Positions 41,654-50,595 of a stretch of 64,000 bases of DNA are shown in pieces (the first letter of the stretch is position 1; every line of letters begins with the position of its first letter). This DNA is from CAYQPF01 sp964419225 (GTDB lineage Bacteria; Cloacimonadota; Cloacimonadia; Cloacimonadales; CAYQPF01): the NCBI GenBank assembly GCA_964419225.1, contig CAYQPF010000001.1, positions 1-64,000 of the forward strand, in the 5' to 3' direction. The notes beneath the pieces are model-generated. The model had not been told where the DNA came from. It saw only the letters and a list, made by a program, of their open reading frames with translations, and ran no database searches. A program made the position numbers and the translations under genes.

Positions 41654-42937
41654 TTACTTTGTATTTTCTTTTATTTTTAATTGTTCTACTTTGTTAAAGG
41701 TCTCATACCCTGAAGTGATTACCATATCTCCAGCTTGTAATCCTTCCAAAACCTCATAATAATCCGGGTTTTGTCTTCCTAATTTGATATTCACTCTTTT
41801 CGCATGTTTACTGTCTTTGTCCACCTTGAAGATCCACTGCCCACCTGTCTCACGATAGAAATTACCCTTAGGTATCATCAAGGCCTGAACAGACTTTCCT
41901 AACTCCATTCTCACCACAAACGACTGACCTATATGATAACTCCTGCTTTGACTATCTTTCATCGTAAAATCCACCTGAAAACTGCCATTTCTAACCTCTG
42001 GATGTACTTTCGCCAATACTATCGCAAACTTGGCACTGTCCAACTCTGCAAAAGCTGACAATCCGGGATAAATCCTGCTTAAATAATATTCACTCACATC
42101 CGCCTGAATCTTGTAACTGCTGATCACATTTACTGTTCCCAATCTCTCTCCTGGATTCTTTGCCTCTCCAACTTCCGCCTTAAAAGAAGTTAACTGCCCA
42201 TCCACAGGTGCCTTGATCGTCAATCCGTCCATCTTCTCCCGGATCAAACGCAAATTGGACTGTAGCCTCTTTACTGAATCATTCAACTGCTCGATCTGAA
42301 CCATGCGGAAAACAGAGTCCTGCTTCATGGTTTCATATAATAAACTTTTCTTTTTGTCCAATAATTCATAATCTTCTTTTAATCTCAAATACTCATTTTT
42401 GGAGATCATCTTCTTTTCATAAAGACTGGTCGTGTTCTCAAAATCTCTCTTAGCTAAAATAAATTTATAATCTGTATCCAAAATTTGCCCTTTGATCGAA
42501 AGCCTGTTCTGCTCCATAAGCAACCGCGTATTCCGTAAATTATTCATCTGATCTGCTAACTCAGCTTCCCTGTTCATCATATTCATCTGCAAATCAGAAT
42601 TACTCAATCTTGCTATCGCATCTCCTTTCCTGACCATCGTGCCTTCTTCAATAAACACTTCTTCAATTCTACCGCCTTCCATAGCATCAAGATAGATTGT
42701 CTTTTCCGGAACTATCAGCCCGGTAAATACTATATAGTCCTGATAAAGATCCATCTTCACAGGATTAATACTGATCTGATCAGCACTGACAGTCGCTTGA
42801 TTTCGGGATGGTAAATATATTATAAAATAGAACAAAAGCAATATGATGCCTGCAGTTCCACTGTATGTGATAATTCTTTTCTTAGTGAAAAATTTCTTTT
42901 CAATTATTCTGTCCATTCCGGTATTTAACTGTTCCAT
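41654..42937 (-). CDS. HlyD/MacA-type periplasmic adaptor
   Basis: This 427-residue membrane-fusion protein has an N-terminal transmembrane helix (about residues 20-44). A lipoyl-like strand pair follows (LDAMEGGRIEEVFIEEGTMVRKGDAIARLSNSD), then a long alpha-helical hairpin (about 105-225), a second lipoyl half (ITIKAPVDGQLTSFKAEVGE type) and beta-barrel/membrane-proximal domains. It links an inner-membrane MacB-like permease to an outer-membrane channel; no TolC-like gene lies in the window. It is the first gene of the exporter operon and lies 30 nt after a sigma-54 promoter. An SD (GGGAG) precedes the ATG. Confidence 0.92.
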   Translation of the reverse strand: MEQLNTGMDRIIEKKFFTKKRIITYSGTAGIILLLFYFIIYLPSRNQATVSADQISINPVKMDLYQDYIVFTGLIVPEKTIYLDAMEGGRIEEVFIEEGTMVRKGDAIARLSNSDLQMNMMNREAELADQMNNLRNTRLLMEQNRLSIKGQILDTDYKFILAKRDFENTTSLYEKKMISKNEYLRLKEDYELLDKKKSLLYETMKQDSVFRMVQIEQLNDSVKRLQSNLRLIREKMDGLTIKAPVDGQLTSFKAEVGEAKNPGERLGTVNVISSYKIQADVSEYYLSRIYPGLSAFAELDSAKFAIVLAKVHPEVRNGSFQVDFTMKDSQSRSYHIGQSFVVRMELGKSVQALMIPKGNFYRETGGQWIFKVDKDSKHAKRVNIKLGRQNPDYYEVLEGLQAGDMVITSGYETFNKVEQLKIKENTK

Positions 42938-42967
42938 AACTCTCCCACATCCTTTTCCTTTATTTAT

Positions 42968-42985
42968 GCAACCCCAGTGCCAAAC
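42968..42985 (-). promoter_or_regulatory. Sigma-54 promoter of the exporter operon
   Basis: On the minus strand TTGGCACTGGGGTTGCAT has the -24 GG and -12 GC exactly 10 nt apart and fits TGGCAC-N5-TTGCA. It lies 30 nt before the adaptor ATG. An almost identical element lies before the other permease gene (47960-47977). Confidence 0.85.
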
Positions 42986-43111
42986 AATCTTACTATAAGG
43001 CTGTTTACTTGTAAAGCATTTAATTATAACTCATTAGCTTATTTGTTTCATGTTGATTCAAAAGGATTTATGCGTACCTGGATAAGGTCTATTTTATTTT
43101 GATATAATAAG

Positions 43112-43127
43112 TGTACGATTACGGACA
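43112..43127 (-). promoter_or_regulatory. Putative enhancer-binding-protein site 1
   Basis: The 16-bp dyad TGTACG-ATTA-CGGACA lies 126 nt upstream of the sigma-54 promoter. It lies in a 20-nt stretch (43109-43128) shared with 48102-48121, at a nearly identical distance from the other sigma-54 promoter. This is the usual place for an NtrC-family activator site. Confidence 0.6.
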
Positions 43128-43179
43128 GGTCTTCTTAAGATTGAATTGTTTCTCGTATCTTCTTTATAACCCGAACCGG

Positions 43180-43515
43180 CAATGATAACAGGTATTGTAG
43201 GGGCAGACCTGCGTATCTGCCCTTTGGAATATTTCCATCTCACTGCCCACTCTCACCTAAGCACTTGCCTGCAGGTTTCAATAATTATTCTTATCCCTTT
43301 CACTCCCCTCTCTTCGCAAGAGAGGGGCCGGGGGTGAGTTATTTTCTCTTCTGACCCTGACGCCTGATGACTGATGCCTGACGCCTGTCCTCGGGGGTGA
43401 GTTATTTTCTCCCCTGACACCTACTTTAGTCCATAAAGTCTATTTAGTCCATAAAGTCCATCAAGTCCATTTCCCGAACATCTCTGCGTCCATCTGTCTT
43501 TTCCTTAACCTTTTT
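43180..43515. repeat. Intergenic repeat block 5
   Basis: A hairpin-like GGGGCAGACC-TGCG-TATCTGCCC motif lies near 43200-43223. From 43259 it holds GCCTGCAGGTTTCA (an inverted match to 4463). The segment 43296-43405 matches 4338-4446 inverted almost base for base, including the CCCCTCTCTT hairpin and GCCTGATGACTGATGCCTGACGCC words. ATGGACTTA-type words (43430-43475) follow. No gene is supported. Confidence 0.8.
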
Positions 43516-45285
43516 TCACTTCAACAGCAATAGCTTTCTGCTCTGAACCATACTCCCGCATTCTATCCGGCAATAATATACTCCTGAGGCCACCTGTTTG
43601 TTCTGCCTGTCGTAACCCGACCACATTACCCTCTGCTTACCTTGTTTCTGATCTCTATCCAACAATACACTAACCAGCTGCCCCTTGATATTGAAGATCT
43701 CCACTTTTACATGAGCATCAGCCTGAAGTGAATAGCTGATATTAGTTTGAGGATTAAATGGATTTGGATAGATTGTATAATTATTTAAAATGGGTTTATT
43801 CTCATGCGTCAGATCAGCGTTACCCACCGTATAGACAACAGTTACTTCTATCGGGCTGGTTACATTGGGATTGTTATGATGAATGTAGATCACGTCTTCC
43901 TGATTCCCGGGAATATTGGGATTCAAAACAAATTGCAAACTGTCTCTCTGCATAGGAGGGATCAACAGTTCGGGAATCGCAGAATTATAATATAGCTGAG
44001 GATTGGAAGTCTCTATACTAATGATTTGCCAACTGTTATTGGATTGGTTTGTGATCGGAACTTTGAAATAATTGTTTTGATTTATACCGGCACTCTGTAG
44101 AAAAAGTGCCGACGGGCAGAACCATGCATTCAAATCGGCGACAGCGAGATAAATTGCCAACGGTCCGCCATAGGCTCCTACATCATTACGCAGCGTAAGT
44201 TGTGAAGGTAAAAGGGCAAATCCGGGTTGGGCAGGATTCTCCAGATCATTGTAAACCGGGTTGGGATTCCCGGCATCTATGCAAGGGGATTCAGGACTCA
44301 ATAATAAAGAACTGCCTGTAAACTGAGCCAAAGCTGTAGTATTACCTTCTCCCGGCCACATCTCATCCAAAGCACAGTAACTAATATCCATATTGGAACC
44401 TATATTGTGAATTCCCCCGCCATAGGATTGATTATTAGCCTGAATAATATTATTTCTGAGGATCATGTTGGTTGTCCATCCCATCAAGCCTCCGGCTCTG
44501 CCTGCTGCATTAGAATACTCGCCTGTTGCTTCATTACCCACAATGGTGTTATTCTCAACTATAACAGGATTACCCTGATAGTTCATATATGCACAAAAAC
44601 CTCCGGCCCCATAAGTAGTAGTATATGGTACAGCCTGATAGACCTTATTATTGGCTATAATATTATTCTTGATAATGGCTCCGGTATAATTCAGATCTAA
44701 GCCACCGCAATACATTCCCCTATTATTGGCTATCACATTGTTGATTATTTTAGGAGTACCGTCTCCGACTCTGATACCTCCACCTCCGGCTGTCAGGATG
44801 TTGTCATAAACTAAAATTGCTTCGTTATTGATAATTAAATTATTACTGATCGTAGGAGATGATAATGTGGAAAAAATGCCGCCACCGGCTCGGAGTATTG
44901 ATCCGCCATGCTCATAATGCCATTTAGTTCCGGTACCACCTGTGATCGTAAAACCATTCAACACAGCCGTAGAATCCTCTCCTGAAATGATCAAAACGAC
45001 ACTCCCCGTATCAGCTTCGGCCGAGTTTGAGCCGTTGATTATTGTGCTCAAGATTGTATTGGGATTGTGATCATTAATATAATTACTGCTCAAAGTTATG
45101 TTTTTACCCCGGAAGTTAATATTCTCATAATAGGTTCCCGGTGCAACCAATACTAAATCTCCATTCTGTGAGGCATTAATCCCTGCTTGAATTGTGCTGT
45201 AATCAGCCGGGACATTGAGCGTTACTGCCTGTATCAGAGATAACAGCCCAGCCATAATAATTAAACTTAATGCAATATGTTTCAT
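43516..45285 (-). CDS. Exported right-handed beta-helix protein with sorting-type tail
   Basis: This 589-residue protein has a signal peptide (residues 1-20, LIQA). The opening VPADYSTIQAGINASQNGDLVLVAPGTYYENI is typical of secreted pectate-lyase-like (NosD/DUF1565) parallel beta-helices, and coil repeats rich in NNIIANN, NNTIVGN and NNIIQANN fill about 80-310. Then comes an Ig-like part. The last 85 residues are a tail starting IYPNPFNPQTNISYSLQ with FNIKGQLVSVLLD and ending LLLK. It is probably a surface or secreted polysaccharide-binding or -cleaving protein; I see no clear catalytic lyase residues. It lies between the two exporter units and is preceded by repeats. Confidence 0.88.
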   Translation of the reverse strand: MKHIALSLIIMAGLLSLIQAVTLNVPADYSTIQAGINASQNGDLVLVAPGTYYENINFRGKNITLSSNYINDHNPNTILSTIINGSNSAEADTGSVVLIISGEDSTAVLNGFTITGGTGTKWHYEHGGSILRAGGGIFSTLSSPTISNNLIINNEAILVYDNILTAGGGGIRVGDGTPKIINNVIANNRGMYCGGLDLNYTGAIIKNNIIANNKVYQAVPYTTTYGAGGFCAYMNYQGNPVIVENNTIVGNEATGEYSNAAGRAGGLMGWTTNMILRNNIIQANNQSYGGGIHNIGSNMDISYCALDEMWPGEGNTTALAQFTGSSLLLSPESPCIDAGNPNPVYNDLENPAQPGFALLPSQLTLRNDVGAYGGPLAIYLAVADLNAWFCPSALFLQSAGINQNNYFKVPITNQSNNSWQIISIETSNPQLYYNSAIPELLIPPMQRDSLQFVLNPNIPGNQEDVIYIHHNNPNVTSPIEVTVVYTVGNADLTHENKPILNNYTIYPNPFNPQTNISYSLQADAHVKVEIFNIKGQLVSVLLDRDQKQGKQRVMWSGYDRQNKQVASGVYYCRIECGSMVQSRKLLLLK

Positions 45286-45299
45286 CTTTCCTCCATCTA

Positions 45300-45439
45300 T
45301 TTCTTTTTTTAATTTTTAATTCTCTCTTTCCAATTCTCAACTCTCAACTCTCAACTCTCAACTTCCCCTTGACTCACGACTCAAGACTATACACTTCCCC
45401 TCTCCCCACTGCCTTCTGCCTACTGCCCCCTGCCCACTA
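45300..45439. repeat. Intergenic repeat block 6
   Basis: About 140 nt of repeats separate two minus-strand genes: four or more CAACTCT heptads (45333-45364), then GACTCACGACTCAAGACT, then CTGCC/TGCCTACTGCC words to 45436. On the complementary strand the order is GGCAG words, TGAGTC words and GTTGAGA words, close to that in the other blocks. Confidence 0.75.
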
Positions 45440-47896
45440 CTACTCACATCTCAACGCTTCCACCGGATCTGATGATGCTGTCTTAAAAGCAATGATTCCC
45501 ACGGTGATCCAGGCGATCACAAAGGCAGCCAGAGCAGACCAGACAAAAGATAATATCGGCACTTCTATATGATAGGGAAACCGCTTTAACCACATTTCCA
45601 TGATGATATAGGATACAGGCCAGGCTATCAGATTGGAGATTAATACCAATTTGCTGAAATCTCTTGTGAGAAGGATGATAATACTACAGACACTACCGCC
45701 TAATACTTTGCGGATGCCTATTTCTTTTGTCCTCTGCTGAGCAGCATAAGATGCTAATCCCAACAACCCCAAACAGGCTATGAATATGCACATAAAAGAA
45801 AAGTAGGTAAACACTCTGGCCAATTTATCTTCACTTTTATATTCATTTTGCACATCGTTAGTAAGGAAAGTATATTCAAAGGGATCAATAGCAAAATGTT
45901 TTCTCCAGATCCTCTCCAAATCTGTCAGAATCGCTTTCTGGTTTTCGGCGTTTATTCTGATATAAATCTGATTTCCCGGGTTTCGGGTTGTTACAAAAAC
46001 TACCGGTTCAATATTACTGTGCAGAGAGGTATAAACAAAATCATCCACTACACCCACAATAACAGAATTAACTTTATCCGTAGAGCCTGTAGGATAAAAG
46101 GGTTGCCCTTGTGCTTTTCCTAAATGCCCCATTGTCGCTGCTAAAGTTCTGTTGACTACAAAATCCTTCGGAAAAGTGTTAGTTGCTAAAGTATCTGAGC
46201 CAATACTATGGATATTGTCCCGCGTGGCAAAATTCTTGCCTTCTATGAATTTCAAACCTAAAAAATCCAGAAAATGAGCATCAACCCGCATCAAATTGCA
46301 GATAAGGTTGTTTTCCTTTCCTTTTGACATATAAGAAAATGAGAGTTTTCCCTGCTGCCCGGCCGGTTTACTGTTGGCACTGGCAATGTCCAATACCCCG
46401 GTTTGCCTACTGGCCTCATTCCGGAATGCTGTGTATTCCTGTGCATATAAAGAATCCGGTACACCATTAATGATCACAACATTGTCCTTATTATAACCCA
46501 CTTCGTAGGATTTTAAATAATTCAACTGTTTTGTTACAATCAAGGTGCCAATTATCATGATAATCGATAAACTGAACTGACATACAACCAGTATTTGCCT
46601 GATCAATCTGCCTTTTATCCCTTTGGTGATCGTCCCTTTTATCACTGCTGCCGGTTGAATGGATGATAAATAAAAAGCAGGATAACTTCCCGATATGATA
46701 CCAACTATAGTGGTTATCATGATGATCCCGATATACATCCACCAGGGAGTATTCAACCCGATCTCGATTTTCTTGTCCGCAAGTTGATTAAAAGTCGGAA
46801 GTAATAATTCTGTCAGTATTAAGGCAAAAAACATGGCAATAAATGTTACCACCACTGATTCCAGTAAAAACTGTTTAACCAACTGCGATTTCTGTGCTCC
46901 GACAACCTTGCGTAATCCCACTTCTTTTGCCCTGCCTGCTGATCTGGCTGTCGATAAATTCATGTAATTGATACAGGCTATGGAAAGTAAGAACAGACCG
47001 ACTATCAGAAAAATGTAGATATCTTCTTTCTTCCCCTGAGGTTCATCCCAGATGTAATTCGTGAAATGTGTTTCTTTTAAGGGCTGCATAATAGGTGCAA
47101 AAGTGGAGTTAAAAGTCTTTCCGGAAGCTGCCATGTATTTATTGAAGAATCCCTTTGTCTTTTGAACAAAAGCTTCTTTGTTTGTATTCTCTTTGAGTAA
47201 AACATAATTCAACTGGTTAACCTGCCATAGTAACAGATGATTTTGCGGAGAAACATAAGTTGGCCCAGCTATTGCCACCAGACTATTGAAATAGTTCTGT
47301 TCACTCAGGATAGCTTCATATTTCAAATGCGTATTATCCGGAAAATCCTTAAACACTCCCGTGACTTTATAAACATCACCATTACCTGATTTTACCGTTT
47401 TTTCCAGTGGATTAACATCTCTGAACAATTTTTTGGCAAATGATTCCGAGAGAATTACTTTATTTGAGCCTGTTAGAGCATTATTGGGAGAACCGTACAG
47501 GAATTCATGGGTAAAAACATTTAGTATTCCCTGATTACCTGCCCAGCAATTGTTCACATAAACGCTTATATTCCCGTTTTTTAACAATATTCTGCCCAGA
47601 TTAGAGAATCTTGCATAATCCTCCACTTCCGGATACTCATCTTTAAACAAAGGACCTATTATTAATGAACTGGCTGAATATCTATCTTCTCTTCCGCTAA
47701 AATTATAATGTGAGGCTATTCTCATGATCCGCTCAGAGTTTTTATGATAACTGTCATAAGTCAACTCATTATAACAATACAAAAGAATCAGTATCGCTCC
47801 GACCAATCCTATTGCCAGACCTATTATATTCAGCAAAGAATACAACTTGTTGTTCATGATATTCCTGATAGCTACCTTAAAATAATTGCCAAACAT
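45440..47896 (-). CDS. FtsX/MacB-type ABC permease (paralogue 2, orphan)
   Basis: This 818-residue permease has the same plan as 38487-40946. It starts MFGNYFKVAIRNIMNNKLYSLLNIIGLAIGLVGAILILLYCYNELTYD, nearly identical to its paralogue for about 55 residues, then diverges in the periplasmic part and converges again around the helices (SIACINYMNLSTARSAGRAKEVGLRKVVGAQKSQLV). No ATPase or adaptor gene adjoins it, and the nearest ATPase genes are in the other exporter unit. An SD (GGTGGAGGA) is present. A sigma-54 promoter lies 64 nt upstream. Confidence 0.94.
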   Translation of the reverse strand: MFGNYFKVAIRNIMNNKLYSLLNIIGLAIGLVGAILILLYCYNELTYDSYHKNSERIMRIASHYNFSGREDRYSASSLIIGPLFKDEYPEVEDYARFSNLGRILLKNGNISVYVNNCWAGNQGILNVFTHEFLYGSPNNALTGSNKVILSESFAKKLFRDVNPLEKTVKSGNGDVYKVTGVFKDFPDNTHLKYEAILSEQNYFNSLVAIAGPTYVSPQNHLLLWQVNQLNYVLLKENTNKEAFVQKTKGFFNKYMAASGKTFNSTFAPIMQPLKETHFTNYIWDEPQGKKEDIYIFLIVGLFLLSIACINYMNLSTARSAGRAKEVGLRKVVGAQKSQLVKQFLLESVVVTFIAMFFALILTELLLPTFNQLADKKIEIGLNTPWWMYIGIIMITTIVGIISGSYPAFYLSSIQPAAVIKGTITKGIKGRLIRQILVVCQFSLSIIMIIGTLIVTKQLNYLKSYEVGYNKDNVVIINGVPDSLYAQEYTAFRNEASRQTGVLDIASANSKPAGQQGKLSFSYMSKGKENNLICNLMRVDAHFLDFLGLKFIEGKNFATRDNIHSIGSDTLATNTFPKDFVVNRTLAATMGHLGKAQGQPFYPTGSTDKVNSVIVGVVDDFVYTSLHSNIEPVVFVTTRNPGNQIYIRINAENQKAILTDLERIWRKHFAIDPFEYTFLTNDVQNEYKSEDKLARVFTYFSFMCIFIACLGLLGLASYAAQQRTKEIGIRKVLGGSVCSIIILLTRDFSKLVLISNLIAWPVSYIIMEMWLKRFPYHIEVPILSFVWSALAAFVIAWITVGIIAFKTASSDPVEALRCE

Positions 47897-47959
47897 GCAT
47901 CCTCCACCTTTATCTGCTCCGGTCTTATCTCCAGTCCTTTATCCCAAACACTTACATAA

Positions 47960-47977
47960 ATGCAACCCCAATGCCAA
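47960..47977 (-). promoter_or_regulatory. Sigma-54 promoter of the orphan permease
   Basis: On the minus strand TTGGCATTGGGGTTGCAT differs from the 42968 copy by one base and keeps the GG-N10-GC spacing. The permease ATG is 64 nt downstream. Confidence 0.82.
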
Positions 47978-48104
47978 TCACCACCATACTGCTTTCATTT
48001 TTGCCTAACTGCCTGATATGTAAACAAATATTTCAACAATTGTTAAACAATGACTGTATCGATTACCTGTAATAATTAAAACTATCCGCTTTTGATACAG
48101 CAAG

Positions 48105-48120
48105 TGTACGATATTGGACA
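48105..48120 (-). promoter_or_regulatory. Putative enhancer-binding-protein site 2
   Basis: TGTACG-ATAT-TGGACA lies 127 nt upstream of the sigma-54 promoter (126 nt in the other unit). It shares AAGTGTACGAT and GGACAG with 43109-43128 and is an imperfect dyad. Confidence 0.55.
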
Positions 48121-48219
48121 GCTTGTTTGGCTAAAAATCTTCTCTTGGGAGATGATGCAGACTGCGTCATTACTATAAAGAGCCTGGCAGGCTCTTCTCC
48201 CAGGAACGATTTTCCCCAC

Positions 48220-48365
48220 ATATGTCCATATAGTCCATAGAGTCCATTTGTGCTCATGGGTGCCTATTCGTGGTTAAAATCTCTAATCAGACCCATCCGA
48301 CCAGTCCCATTCCCCCAACTCTCAACTTTCAACTCTCAACTATCAACTTCTCCTTCCCCCTGCCC
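48220..48365. repeat. Intergenic repeat block 7
   Basis: TGTCCATATAGTCCATAGAG words lie at 48223-48247. A 42-nt CAACTCT-type segment (48311-48352) is identical, inverted, to 56541-56582. TGCCCCCTG words follow to 48368. No gene is supported between the orphan permease and the propeller gene. Confidence 0.8.
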
Positions 48366-48462
48366 CCTGAACATTATTCTCTTGACCAAAATCTCAAATC
48401 CCAAAATAAATGTACCCATAAATGACTCTCGGAGGTAAAATTGAAAAAGCTGTTCTTTTTTA

Positions 48463-50595
48463 ATGATTTTATGCCTATTCCTGACCAATATTTTTGCTCA
48501 AAGCGATCAGGGAGTTAATTATACTAACGGAGACTATGTTACATGTTCTGCTATTGAGGGAGATTTCCTTTGGGTTGGCACTACTGGCGGATTAGTAAAA
48601 ATTAATCGAATTACAGGTGAAACTGTCTTCTATAATAAAGCAAATTCTCATTTGCCAAGTAATCAAATATTAGATATTTCTGTGGATTCTCAAGGAATCA
48701 AATGGATTGTTAATAGTGATCAGAGTATTGCCAAATTTGATGGTACAAACTGTACTGTATATAAAACTTCCAATTCTGCTCTGCCTGATTGTGGTTTTGA
48801 GTGTATTTCTATTGATTCTCAAAATACCATATGGATTGGTACTTATGGTGGACTTGTCAAATTTGATGGAGTAAACTGGACTATCTTCAATACTTCCAAT
48901 TCAGATTTGCCTGGTAATAGAGTTTGTTGTATCACTTTTGACTCTCAGAATAACAAATGGATAGGCACTTATGGTGGTCTTGCCAAATTTGATGGGACAA
49001 ACTGGACAGTATATAATACTTCTAACTCAGGGCTGCCTTATGATTATGTTAATTGTATCACTATTGATTCTCAGAATAACAAGTGGATTGGTACGGCAGA
49101 TGGTGGTCTTGCCAAATTTGATGGGACAAACTGGGTTGTATATGACATGTTCAATTCAGGCTTACCTATTGATTGGGTTGAATGTATCTCAATTGACGCT
49201 CAGAATAACAAATGGATTGGTACTATGAATGGTGGTCTTGCCAGATTTGATGGGACAAACTGGACTGTATATAATACTTCTAATTCAGACTTACCTTATG
49301 ATTTGATTAAATGTATCTCTATTGATTCTCAGAATAATAAATGGATTGGTACTTGTGATGTTGGTGGTCTTACTAAATTTGACGATGTAGTTTGGATTGC
49401 TTACAATACTTCCAATTCAGACTTACCATCTAATGATGTTAATTGTATTACAATTGATTCTCAGAATAACAAGTGGATTGGTACTTTCGGTGGACTTGTT
49501 AAATTTGATGGGGCAAATTGGACAGTATATAATACTTCTAATTCAGATTTGCCTGATAATTGGATAATGTGTATCTCCATTGATTCTCAAAATAACAAAT
49601 GGATTGGTACTGAGGCTGGAGGTCTTGCCAAATTTGATGACACAAACTGGACGGTTTACAATACATCTAATTCAGAATTGCCCAGTAATCAAGTTGGATG
49701 TATTTCTATTGATTCTCAGGATAACAAATGGATTGGTACTGTCTCTGATGGTGGACTTGTTAAATTTGATGGTATGAACTGGATTGTGTATGATACTGAA
49801 AATTCAGGGTTGCCCAGGAATTTTGTTCACTATGTTTCAATAGACTCTCAGAACAATAAATGGATTGGCACTGCTGGTGGTGGTCTTGCTAAATTTGATG
49901 ATTCTAACTGGACAGTTTACGATACTTCTAGTTCAGAGTTGCCTAGTAATCATGTCAATTGGATTTGTATTGACTCTCAAAACAACAAATGGATTGGTAC
50001 TCCGCAGGGTCTTGCCCAATTTGATGGTACAAATTGGACAGTTTACAATATTTCCAATTCTATTCTGCCCGATTATCATGTAGGCTGCCTTTCTATTGAT
50101 TCTCAGGATAACATATGGATTGGCACTAATCGATGTCTTGCCAAGTTTGACGGAACATATTGGACAGTTTTCAATGAAACAAACTCCATTTTGCCTTCAA
50201 TTTACATTAAAAGTATTGCCATCGACTCGCAGGATAATAAATGGATTGGTTCCGTAGGAGGCTTAACCGAACTCTTCTGGAATGCAACTCCGACTCAGGA
50301 TGAAATCCAGAAACCCCTGTCCTCCCTTAATCTCTCAAACTATCCTAATCCCTTCAATCCGCAAACCACGATTTCCTACACTCTTCCCCAACCCGGTAAT
50401 GTAGAGTTGGAAATCTTCAATATCAAAGGCCAGTCAGTCAAACAACTTGTGCAGGAAAACCAGTCTTCAGGCAAGCACACTGTCCTCTGGCAGGGAAACG
50501 ATACTTCCGGCAAAAAAGTCACTTCCGGGATCTATTTCTGCAGAATAACCACAGCCAATAAACAGGAAATCCGCAAAATGCTGCTTCTAAAGTAG
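48463..50595 (+). CDS. Exported 14-repeat propeller protein, signal peptide apparently frameshifted
   Basis: This protein of at least 710 residues has about fourteen blades of about 45 residues each. Each has a core (I/V)-S-I-D-S-Q-N-N-K-W-I-G-T then GG-L-A-K-F-D-G-T-N-W-T-V-Y-N-T-S-N-S-D-L-P. That would make two seven-bladed propellers, of the two-component-regulator propeller type, as in the 14095 gene. The last 85 residues are the sorting-type tail (NYPNPFNPQTTISYTLP, FNIKGQSVKQL, LLLK). The present ATG 48463 has no SD. A good SD (GGAGG) with TTG start lies at 48441, in another frame; removing one T from the T6 run at 48456-48461 joins the two and restores MKKLFFLMILCLFLTNIFAQ. See findings. 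Ligand unknown. Confidence 0.85.
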   Translation: MILCLFLTNIFAQSDQGVNYTNGDYVTCSAIEGDFLWVGTTGGLVKINRITGETVFYNKANSHLPSNQILDISVDSQGIKWIVNSDQSIAKFDGTNCTVYKTSNSALPDCGFECISIDSQNTIWIGTYGGLVKFDGVNWTIFNTSNSDLPGNRVCCITFDSQNNKWIGTYGGLAKFDGTNWTVYNTSNSGLPYDYVNCITIDSQNNKWIGTADGGLAKFDGTNWVVYDMFNSGLPIDWVECISIDAQNNKWIGTMNGGLARFDGTNWTVYNTSNSDLPYDLIKCISIDSQNNKWIGTCDVGGLTKFDDVVWIAYNTSNSDLPSNDVNCITIDSQNNKWIGTFGGLVKFDGANWTVYNTSNSDLPDNWIMCISIDSQNNKWIGTEAGGLAKFDDTNWTVYNTSNSELPSNQVGCISIDSQDNKWIGTVSDGGLVKFDGMNWIVYDTENSGLPRNFVHYVSIDSQNNKWIGTAGGGLAKFDDSNWTVYDTSSSELPSNHVNWICIDSQNNKWIGTPQGLAQFDGTNWTVYNISNSILPDYHVGCLSIDSQDNIWIGTNRCLAKFDGTYWTVFNETNSILPSIYIKSIAIDSQDNKWIGSVGGLTELFWNATPTQDEIQKPLSSLNLSNYPNPFNPQTTISYTLPQPGNVELEIFNIKGQSVKQLVQENQSSGKHTVLWQGNDTSGKKVTSGIYFCRITTANKQEIRKMLLLK

